From the NCBI RefSeq assembly GCF_024448335.1, contig NZ_JAMOHM010000013.1, positions 1-64,000 on the forward strand: 64,000 nt of DNA, written 5' to 3'. The stretch comes from Stutzerimonas frequens. Lineage in GTDB: Bacteria > Pseudomonadota > Gammaproteobacteria > Pseudomonadales > Pseudomonadaceae. This document shows, in pieces, positions 57,353 through 64,000 of the stretch. The first letter of the stretch is position 1. Each line of letters begins with the position of its first letter. Made by a program: the position numbers and the translations under genes. The notes under the pieces are model-generated. The model was not told the DNA's origin and searched no databases. It worked only from the letters and a program-made list of their open reading frames with translations.

Positions 57353-58591
57353 TCAGACGCGCCGCTCGGCACCCTCGTCGATATCGCCATGGGCGATACA
57401 GGAGGCCGCAGTGAACAGCACGTCAGTCGACGAGTTCAGCGCGGTTTCTGCCGAGTCCTGCACCACGCCGATGATGAAGCCGACCGCCACGACCTGCATC
57501 GCCAGGTCATTGGAGATCCCGAACAGGCTGCAGGCCAGCGGAATGAGCAGCAGCGAGCCGCCGGCGACACCCGAGGCCCCGCAGGCGCAGACCGCCGCCA
57601 ACAGACTCAGCAGCACCGCCGTGGCGATATCCACCTGAATGCCGAGAGTATTGACCGCAGCCAGCGTAAGCACCGTGATGGTGATCGCCGCCCCACCCAT
57701 GTTGATGGTCGCACCCAGCGGGATGGACACCGAGTAGGTGTCCTTGTGCAGCCCGAGACGCTGGCACAACTGCATGTTCACCGGGATATTGGCAGCCGAA
57801 CTGCGCGTGAAGAAGGCCGTGATGCCACTCTCACGAAGGCAGGTGAGTACCAGCGGATAGGGATTGCGGCGAATCTGCCAGAACACGATCAGCGGGTTCA
57901 TCACCAGCGCCATGAACAGCATGGCGCCCACCAGCACGAGCAGCAGCCGGACATAGCCCAGCAGCACATCGAAGCCCGAATCGGCCAGCGTACCGGCGAC
58001 CAGGCCGAACACACCGAGCGGCGCGAAGCGGATCACCACCTTGACGATCAGCGTGACGCCATCGGACAGGTCGCCAATCAGCCGCCGCGTGCTGTCCTGT
58101 GCATGGCGAAAGGCGAAGCCGAGACCGATTGCCCACGCCAGGATGCCGATAAAGTTGCCATTGAGCAGCGCACGCACCGGGTTGTCGACGATATTGAACA
58201 GCAGCGTGTTGAGGACCGCTCCCACCCCGGACGGCGGTGTCACGTCAGTTGCTTCGCTTACCAGCGTCAGCGAGGTCGGAAACAGGAAGCTCGCCAGCAC
58301 CGCAACCGCCGCCGCGCTCAGCGTACCCAGCGCGTAGAGCATGATGATGGGCCGTATGTGGGTGGGCTGGCCGCGCTTGTGGTTGGCCAGTGACGAAGTC
58401 ACCAACACGAATACCAGAACCGGCGCTACGGCCTTGAGCGCCTGAACGAACAGGTCGCCCAGCAGCGCGGCCGATTTGGCGGCAGCCGGCAGGAAGAGCG
58501 CCAGTAACGCTCCGACGACCAGTCCGATGACGATCTGGAGTACCAGACTGGTGCGACTGATGAAGCGGACGATTCGAGGCATATCGGACAT
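57353..58591 (-). CDS. sstT: Serine/threonine:Na+ symporter SstT
   Basis: This is a 412-residue dicarboxylate/amino acid:cation symporter. The pattern [18 protein letters not shown], then [15 protein letters not shown] and [17 protein letters not shown] matches SstT. It imports serine and threonine with sodium. It converges on fabB, separated by the terminator at 57307. ATG 58591 is preferred, with 58582 as an alternative. Confidence 0.94.
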   Translation of the reverse strand: MSDMPRIVRFISRTSLVLQIVIGLVVGALLALFLPAAAKSAALLGDLFVQALKAVAPVLVFVLVTSSLANHKRGQPTHIRPIIMLYALGTLSAAAVAVLASFLFPTSLTLVSEATDVTPPSGVGAVLNTLLFNIVDNPVRALLNGNFIGILAWAIGLGFAFRHAQDSTRRLIGDLSDGVTLIVKVVIRFAPLGVFGLVAGTLADSGFDVLLGYVRLLLVLVGAMLFMALVMNPLIVFWQIRRNPYPLVLTCLRESGITAFFTRSSAANIPVNMQLCQRLGLHKDTYSVSIPLGATINMGGAAITITVLTLAAVNTLGIQVDIATAVLLSLLAAVCACGASGVAGGSLLLIPLACSLFGISNDLAMQVVAVGFIIGVVQDSAETALNSSTDVLFTAASCIAHGDIDEGAERRV

Positions 58592-58741
58592 AGGCGCATC
58601 TCGCAGCTGGGAAAGAGCGGCCCCGAACGGACCGTTCCTGCCATGGAAAAACGCGGGATGGTACGCCGCTGGACCGCCCATGCCCAGCATTGAGCTGTCA
58701 CGGGTGGACGAAGTAGTCGGCTCGAAGCGCTTGAAGAACAA

Positions 58742-58763
58742 AGGGCGCCCTGGCGAGCGCCCT
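58742..58763 (-). terminator. Intrinsic terminator of the chemoreceptor gene
   Basis: AGGGCGC (58742-58748) pairs with GCGCCCT (58757-58763). On the minus strand the stem is followed by CCTTTGTTCTTC, a U-rich tail. It lies right after the chemoreceptor stop (58769). Confidence 0.7.
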
Positions 58764-58768
58764 CGGGA

Positions 58769-60388
58769 TCAGACCTGGAAGCGTGCCACGAGATTGTTCA
58801 GGTCGATCGCCAGGCGTGCCAGCTCCTGACTGGCTGCACTGGTCTGGTTCGCACCCGCTGAAGATTGCAGCGACAGATCGCGAATGTTGACCAGATTGCG
58901 ATCAACCTCACGGGCGACCTGAGCCTGCTCCTCCGACGCACTGGCGATCACTAGGTTGCGCTCGCTGATCTGGCTGATCGCGCTGGCGATGCCATCGAGC
59001 GCCTCACCGGCTGCCCGCGCCAGCTCCAGCGTGGTCCTGGCGCGCTCATTGCTCGCCTGCATGGCATGCACCGCCTTGTCGGTGCCCTGATGTACATCGC
59101 CGATCATCTGCTCGATTTCCGCAGTCGACTGCTGTGTGCGGTGCGCGAGCGCCCTCACCTCATCGGCAACCACGGCGAACCCCCGTCCAGCATCACCGGC
59201 GCGCGCCGCTTCGATAGCCGCGTTGAGGGCCAGCAGGTTGGTCTGCTCCGCGATGGAGCGAATCACATCCAGCACCTTGCTGATATCGCGCACCTGGCCT
59301 GCCAACCGCTCGACCTCGGTGGCCGTCTGGGTTACGTCGCCCGCCAGCAGGTCGATCGACTCGACCGTGCGGATGACCTGCTGGCGGCCATGCTGCGCAG
59401 TCTCGTCGGACTCGCGCGAGGCTTCGGAGGTCGCGACGGCATTGCGCGCTACCTCATCCACCGCGGTGGTCATTTCGTTGACGGCGGTGGCGGCCTGCTC
59501 GATCTCGTGGTTTTGCTGATGCAAGCCACGGGTAGAGTCTTCGGTCACGACGTTGAGCTCTTCCGCCGCCGAGGCCAACTGGTTGGATGAGTGGGAAATA
59601 CCCTGGATGGTATCGCGAAGACTTCGCTGCATGGCCTGAAGCGCAACCAAGAGGCGTGCCGGCTCGTCGTTGCCGACCACCTGAATGCTACGGGTCAGAT
59701 CGCCGCCCGCGATGACTTCGGCGACGCCGACGGCCTCGGCCAGCGGTTGAACGATACTGCGGGTCAGCAACAGTGCCAGGATGATGGTCGCGAAGACCGC
59801 CAGCACCATGGCGACCACTACACCCTGGAAAGCGCTAGCCGCGACTGCCATAGAGTTGGCGCTAGCCGCATCGGCGGCTTTACGCTTGATGTCGATAAGG
59901 TCGCGCAAGGTCTCCGAAGTGACGCGCGCATGCTCGTTGAGCTCGCCTCGTGTGATCGCGATCGCCTCATCCGTACGTCCCTGCAACGCGAGATCTATCA
60001 TCTGCCGCTGAAAGGACTCGTAGCGGGCCAGGGATTGATCGAATGTCGCCAGCAGCGCTTTGCCCTGGGCGTCCTGAACCAGGCGATCCAAATCCTGGCG
60101 CTCTTGCGCTAGCGTTCTGCGGAGCGTCTCCAAGCCGTCTACACCGCTGCGCTGCTCTTGCTGGTCACCAATAAGCAGCCGCAAGGTTCCGGCACGGATA
60201 CGTAGGAACTCCTGGTTTGCTTGACCCAACAACTGAATCGTCGGTAACAGATGCTGCCCGATTTCCTCCGCCTCATCCTCCATTGCCGAGATGCGCGTCA
60301 GCGCGAAAACGCCGAGCGCAAAGACCAGCAACGCCACGATGCCGAACCCCAAGCCAGCCCTTAGGGCAATATTCATCTGTCTGAACAT
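58769..60388 (-). CDS. Methyl-accepting chemotaxis protein
   Basis: This is a 539-residue chemoreceptor: membrane helix at 10-30, a periplasmic helical ligand domain (residues 31-185, 4HB type), a second helix near 190-210, HAMP, and a signalling domain with the hairpin tip [24 protein letters not shown]. Methylation-type EEQ segments flank it. GAGGTCGCGTT precedes ATG 60388. The ligand is unknown. A relic of a related chemoreceptor lies just upstream. Confidence 0.94.
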   Translation of the reverse strand: MFRQMNIALRAGLGFGIVALLVFALGVFALTRISAMEDEAEEIGQHLLPTIQLLGQANQEFLRIRAGTLRLLIGDQQEQRSGVDGLETLRRTLAQERQDLDRLVQDAQGKALLATFDQSLARYESFQRQMIDLALQGRTDEAIAITRGELNEHARVTSETLRDLIDIKRKAADAASANSMAVAASAFQGVVVAMVLAVFATIILALLLTRSIVQPLAEAVGVAEVIAGGDLTRSIQVVGNDEPARLLVALQAMQRSLRDTIQGISHSSNQLASAAEELNVVTEDSTRGLHQQNHEIEQAATAVNEMTTAVDEVARNAVATSEASRESDETAQHGRQQVIRTVESIDLLAGDVTQTATEVERLAGQVRDISKVLDVIRSIAEQTNLLALNAAIEAARAGDAGRGFAVVADEVRALAHRTQQSTAEIEQMIGDVHQGTDKAVHAMQASNERARTTLELARAAGEALDGIASAISQISERNLVIASASEEQAQVAREVDRNLVNIRDLSLQSSAGANQTSAASQELARLAIDLNNLVARFQV

Positions 60389-60502
60389 AACGCGACCTCA
60401 TACGACTACTGTAATCACCGTATATCGGATGAGGTCACTGGTAACTTGACCCTTCCAGATAAATATGTTTTGGAGATACGAATCCTTCTCCTTTAGCGCA
60501 AA

Positions 60503-60711
60503 TCAAATCTGGAACTTCTGCACCACTTCGTTCAGCCCTGTTGCCAACCGCGTCAGCTCCCAGCTTGCCGCGCTGGTCTGATTCGCCCTGCTGCTTCGCG
60601 CATGTTGGCCATCTGGTTCAGTGCGAACAGGCCGAGGAAAAGAACGAGCAGACCAATCAAGCCGAAACCCAGTGTTGGGCGCTTACCAATAGTGAGCGAG
60701 CGGATGGACAT
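60503..60711 (-). pseudogene. Chemoreceptor relic: first and last codons only
   Basis: Minus-strand codons from ATG 60711 (ribosome site AGAAGG) give an N-terminal chemoreceptor membrane helix of about 40 residues (GLIGLLVLFLGLFALNQM). The sequence then jumps to a chemoreceptor C-terminus, [15 protein letters not shown] ... VQKFQI, stop at 60503, in a frame one base off. The neighbour ends [15 protein letters not shown], so this is a sister receptor from which roughly the middle 1.4 kb was deleted. It encodes no working receptor. Confidence 0.85.
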
Positions 60712-60851
60712 GTACCTTCTCCATGAAATGAAGCAACACCGAGCGCGTGGCATGCTGCATCATCGAAAGGCAAAACCGCTCACCTGAATCCTGCCGCCGA
60801 TGGACCGCCCCGAGGGTTCTGATCGACTAACGGTCCGACTGCGATTAGCCA

Positions 60852-61325
60852 CTACTGCTCGCGTACCGTGAAGCGTTGCTCGGCCAGCTTGCGATCTCCC
60901 TGGAACACCATCATCCGCCACTCGCCAGGCACTACTTCGTGGGGCTCGGTGAATTCGAATGCCATGACATCCTGCTCCACGTCAGGGACCAGCGCCTGGA
61001 CCACTTCGAACTTGTCGTGCCGTTTGCCGTCGGGCGTCTGCACGCCTGGCGTCAGGTAGAGCAACGTCAACGGCGTATCAGCAGCCTGCTTGCCCACCAG
61101 GCGATAACGCAGGCCGAATTTGCTGCCGAGTTTCGCGGGAATCTCGGTGGTCTGGCGGATCGACTGATCGCGTCGTGTCAAAACGCGCTCCCCGGGCTGG
61201 AAATCCTCTTTCGTTGTTTCGAACAGACCATATTCCACTGGTCCCACCACCTGCACGTCGGCTTGCGCAAGCGGCGCACTTATTCCCAGCACGGCCACGG
61301 CCAACGCCAAACGGACTAACGACAT
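60852..61325 (-). CDS. DUF3859 periplasmic protein
   Basis: This is a 157-residue protein with a signal peptide (to about residue 22, ending in AQADV) and a DUF3859 domain (VGPVEYGLFET, IPAKLGSKFGLRYRLVGK, TPGVQTPDGKRHDKFEV). Function unknown. AAGGAG precedes ATG 61325. Confidence 0.85.
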   Translation of the reverse strand: MSLVRLALAVAVLGISAPLAQADVQVVGPVEYGLFETTKEDFQPGERVLTRRDQSIRQTTEIPAKLGSKFGLRYRLVGKQAADTPLTLLYLTPGVQTPDGKRHDKFEVVQALVPDVEQDVMAFEFTEPHEVVPGEWRMMVFQGDRKLAEQRFTVREQ

Positions 61326-61391
61326 GTACCTGCTCCTTGATGGATTACGGAGCCGGCAGGTTATGACGCAACGATGACAGCAGCGTGACGA

Positions 61392-62417
61392 TCAGCGCAG
61401 TTGCTGCTGCCGCTTGCGTGGCAACAGCGCAAGGAAGTTGTCTCGAGCGACGCCCTGCGCCACCGATTCAGGGAGTGCATCGAGGAACGGCTCGAATGCC
61501 TGCATACCCGAGGCCAAGCTGTCGAAACGTCCTACTACGTCCGAACCGATCACGAAGCGATCCGGATATTGCTCGACCAGCGCCACCCATTTGGGGTCCG
61601 GATTGCCCTGCTCGTCCAGCAGGTAAGGACGCAGCATCGTCCAGGATAGGTCGATGTAAAGATTGGAATAGTCGCCGAGCAGTCGGCTAACCGTATCGTA
61701 CAGAAACTCCAACTTCTCCTGATGCCGATGAAGCTCCATGCTGGTGCCAGCATGAGCCCAGATAAAGCGCGTATGCGGATGATTGCGCAGCGGCTCCTCC
61801 AGCTCGACCAGGTAGAGCGGATTGCGCTCTCGCTTGGAGGTGATGTTGGAATGCAGCATCACCGGCAGATCGAACTCGGCCGCCAGATGGTAGACCCTCG
61901 TCAGCGCCTCGTTGTTGGCCCGCGGGGTGTCGCCCTCGGTCAACGCGGTCACGTCATCGTGTCGGGTGAATACCTCCCCCAGACCCTGCCAGAGGCCCGG
62001 GTTCAGCTCCAGCATGCGGCGGATATGCGCGTCGGCGTTTTTGTCGTTAGGGTTGAAACCGGAAAGAAACGGATGGAAGCGCTTGCGCTGCTCCTCATCC
62101 AGATCTTCCAGCGCTGCGGCGACCAGCACGTCGGTCGCGCTGTACCAGTACACCGGCGCATCGTCCCCAGCGTAGTAACGCGGACGCTTGGGCTCGTTCT
62201 CGTGCCACTTCTTCGCTACCGGAATACCGCTGATCATGACGTGATCGATGCCGCCGGCGTCCATCGCCTTGAGCAGCTTTTGCATGCCGTCGGTCTCCTG
62301 GAAGAAATCCACGTAATGCAGATGTGCGTCGCTGTAGCGGTAATCTCGCGCTTGAGCACAAGCCAGCGGCAAACAAAGAAAGAGAGCGAGCAACAGGGCG
62401 GGTCGTTTTTTTGGCAA
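61392..62417 (-). CDS. Periplasmic amidohydrolase (PF04909 family)
   Basis: This is a 341-residue amidohydrolase-2 family protein with a signal peptide (LLLALFLCLPLACAQA), so it acts outside the cytoplasm, which is unusual for the family. Metal-binding residues include SDAHLHYVD at the start, VMLHSNI, FIWAHAG and VIGSDVVG. The start is TTG 62417, eight bases after GGAGG. Substrate unknown. Confidence 0.88.
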   Translation of the reverse strand: MPKKRPALLLALFLCLPLACAQARDYRYSDAHLHYVDFFQETDGMQKLLKAMDAGGIDHVMISGIPVAKKWHENEPKRPRYYAGDDAPVYWYSATDVLVAAALEDLDEEQRKRFHPFLSGFNPNDKNADAHIRRMLELNPGLWQGLGEVFTRHDDVTALTEGDTPRANNEALTRVYHLAAEFDLPVMLHSNITSKRERNPLYLVELEEPLRNHPHTRFIWAHAGTSMELHRHQEKLEFLYDTVSRLLGDYSNLYIDLSWTMLRPYLLDEQGNPDPKWVALVEQYPDRFVIGSDVVGRFDSLASGMQAFEPFLDALPESVAQGVARDNFLALLPRKRQQQLR

Positions 62418-62615
62418 AGCGTGGTCCTCCGGACAGGCAGCGAATAGACCGCCGCCAGGCTCGACCGTTCATCCGTGACACAGCACCAATACCCCCTACC
62501 GTATTTGACAAACATCAAGGCCGGCCAGGGCAAAGCGCCCTAGCATGCCTGGAACAGAAACGCGGGCCACTCTGCCGCGTTTGATTGATCACCTAACTGA
62601 GCGAGGCACGTTTCC

Positions 62616-63050
62616 ATGGCTCTGAAGACCATCAGCGCACGCGGACAATTGAATGCAGGTATGGCAATCGAGGTCGAGTGCGGCAACCACCGCCTGATCA
62701 TGGATCAGCCGAAGAACGCGGCTGGTCAGGACCTCGGCCCCACTCCACTGGAAGCCATCATGGCTGCAGTGGCGGGCTGTTTCGGCACCATCGGCCGGTT
62801 CATCGCTCATCAGCAGAAGATCGAACTACGCGGCATGCGCTTCGAGATCGAAGCGGACTACGACCCCGCCGGCCTGCTCGGCCGCGATCCGGACGTCCGC
62901 CCTGGCTTCCAGGAACTGCGCGTCAAGGTCGAGATCGATGCCGATCTGGACCGGGAGGGCAAACAGGCGCTGCTGGAGCAGATCGAAAAGCGTTGTCCGG
63001 TCGCCGACAACCTCACCCATGGCACTCGCCTGGTCAGCGTATTGGTCTGA
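62616..63050 (+). CDS. OsmC family peroxiredoxin-like protein
   Basis: This is a 144-residue OsmC/Ohr-fold protein with the two cysteines in AGCFGTIG near residue 53 and KRCPVADN near residue 128. Such proteins reduce organic hydroperoxides. GAGG precedes ATG 62616. It converges on htpG with a shared terminator. Confidence 0.9.
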   Translation: MALKTISARGQLNAGMAIEVECGNHRLIMDQPKNAAGQDLGPTPLEAIMAAVAGCFGTIGRFIAHQQKIELRGMRFEIEADYDPAGLLGRDPDVRPGFQELRVKVEIDADLDREGKQALLEQIEKRCPVADNLTHGTRLVSVLV

Positions 63051-63060
63051 ATGGAAGGAA

Positions 63061-63095
63061 ATGAAAACGGCCCGTCGTTGACGGGCCGTTTTCAT
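63061..63095. terminator. Bidirectional terminator between osmC-like gene and htpG
   Basis: ATGAAAACGGCCCGT (63061-63075) and ACGGGCCGTTTTCAT (63081-63095) form a 15-bp perfect stem with T/A runs at both edges. It serves both convergent genes. Confidence 0.9.
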
Positions 63096-63109
63096 CTTGC
63101 AGCAGCGGC

Positions 63110-64000
63110 TCAGGCCGAAAGCTCGACCAGCAGCTTGTTCAGACGCTGCACATAGGCAGCCGGGTCCTTGAGGCTGTCTCCCGCCGCGAGTGCGGCCTGA
63201 TCGAAGAGGATGTGTGAAAGATCGGCGAAGCGATCTTCGTCCGGCTCGGCGTCCAGCTTCTCGATCAGCGGATGCTGCGGGTTGATCTCGAAGATCGGCT
63301 TGGACTCCGGCACCTTCTGCCCGCTCGCCTCAAGGATCTGACGCATCTGCAAGCCGAGATCCTGCTCACCGATGGCAAGAATGGCTGGCGAGTCGGTCAG
63401 GCGATGCGAGACTCGCACCTCGGCGACCTCGTCGCCCAGCGCGCCCTTGAGACGCTCGATCAGCCCTTCCTTGGCCTTGGCAATCTCTTCCTGGGCCTTC
63501 TTGTCCTCTTCCGAGTCCAGCTTGCCCAGATCCAGATCGCCTCGCGCCACGTCAACGAACTGCTTGCCATCGAATTCGGTGAGATAGCTCATCAGCCACT
63601 CATCGATGCGGTCGGTGAGCAGCAGGACTTCGATGCCCTTCTTGCGGAAGACCTCCAGGTGCGGGCTGTTCTTGACCTGTGCATGGCTCTCGCCGGTCAG
63701 GTAGTAGATCTTGTCCTGGCCTTCCTTCACCCGACCCAGATAATCGGCCAGCGATACCGACTGCTCGCCGGACGCATCGCTGGTGGAGGCGAAGCGCAGC
63801 AGGCCGGCGATCTTCTCCTTGTTGGCGAAATCTTCCGCAGGGCCTTCCTTCAGCACCTGGCCGAACTGCGACCAGAACTTCTTGTAGTCCTCCGGCTTGT
63901 CCTTCGCCAGCTTTTCCAGCATGTCCAGCACGCGCTTGGTCAGCGCCGACTTCATCGAGTCGATTACCGGATCCTTTTGCAGGATCTCGCGCGAAACGTT
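63110..64000 (-). CDS. htpG: Chaperone HtpG (Hsp90), C-terminal part
   Basis: The minus-strand frame runs past the window edge, so the N-terminal ATPase domain lies outside. The visible part of about 296 residues covers the end of the middle domain and the dimerisation domain (NVSREILQ at the edge, then [38 protein letters not shown]). It is a cytosolic, ATP-driven chaperone. The Met at 63955 is internal. Confidence 0.97.
   Translation of the reverse strand, partial: NVSREILQKDPVIDSMKSALTKRVLDMLEKLAKDKPEDYKKFWSQFGQVLKEGPAEDFANKEKIAGLLRFASTSDASGEQSVSLADYLGRVKEGQDKIYYLTGESHAQVKNSPHLEVFRKKGIEVLLLTDRIDEWLMSYLTEFDGKQFVDVARGDLDLGKLDSEEDKKAQEEIAKAKEGLIERLKGALGDEVAEVRVSHRLTDSPAILAIGEQDLGLQMRQILEASGQKVPESKPIFEINPQHPLIEKLDAEPDEDRFADLSHILFDQAALAAGDSLKDPAAYVQRLNKLLVELSA

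Overview
The window is a GC-rich chromosomal segment from a gammaproteobacterium of the Pseudomonas type, most likely the P. stutzeri (Stutzerimonas) group. The evidence is the combination of fabA-fabB, a TgpA/DUF58/MoxR cluster, SelD-SelU, DUF4892, DUF3859 and DUF4389 proteins, Crc/Hfq-type A-rich leader motifs, and above all a CrcZ/CrcY-like small RNA locus. The species cannot be proven from this sequence. No rRNA, tRNA, CRISPR array, phage or insertion sequence was seen. The DNA looks like core chromosome with a few accessory scars.

Layout, left to right. 1-14.7 kb: a degenerate GGDEF protein and two regulators; fdhD with a YdeP-type molybdopterin oxidoreductase; a Gfa-like protein; the KtrBA potassium uptake pair with a soluble PAS sensor kinase; an SH3-domain membrane protein; the AzlCD branched-chain amino acid exporter with an AraC regulator. 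14.8-22.3 kb: a large bifunctional penicillin-binding protein, a membrane-anchored EEP-family protein, glycogen phosphorylase, and a DUF2892 protein. 22.3-29 kb: a LysR regulator divergent from a five-gene valine operon (mmsA, crotonase, mmsB, 3-hydroxyisobutyryl-CoA hydrolase, acyl-CoA dehydrogenase) that covers isobutyryl-CoA to propionyl-CoA. 29-30 kb: a minus-strand small RNA of about 360 nt with a sigma-54 promoter, enhancer-like repeats upstream, several AANAANAA clusters and an intrinsic terminator, followed by a small membrane protein gene. 30.4-37.7 kb: a minus-strand operon for isoleucine or methyl-branched acyl-CoA breakdown (SDR, thiolase, acyl-CoA dehydrogenase, acyl-CoA ligase, racemase) and an AraC regulator.

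37.7-64 kb: a YqaA protein, a frameshifted glutaredoxin/CcdA-like fusion, thioesterases and alpha/beta hydrolases, the tgpA-DUF58-moxR operon, selD-selU (2-selenouridine in tRNA), a patatin-like lipase, a PerM/AI-2E permease, sixA, gpsA, fabAB, sstT, a chemoreceptor with the scar of a deleted sister chemoreceptor, a periplasmic amidohydrolase, an OsmC protein and the 3' part of htpG.

The most notable system is the small RNA locus between two branched-chain acyl-CoA catabolic operons. It has the architecture of the CrcZ/CrcY decoys that sequester Hfq/Crc. The leaders of both neighbouring operons, and of the small protein gene next to it, carry the AANAANAA motifs that Hfq/Crc would bind. The decoy and several of its probable clients are therefore physically linked.
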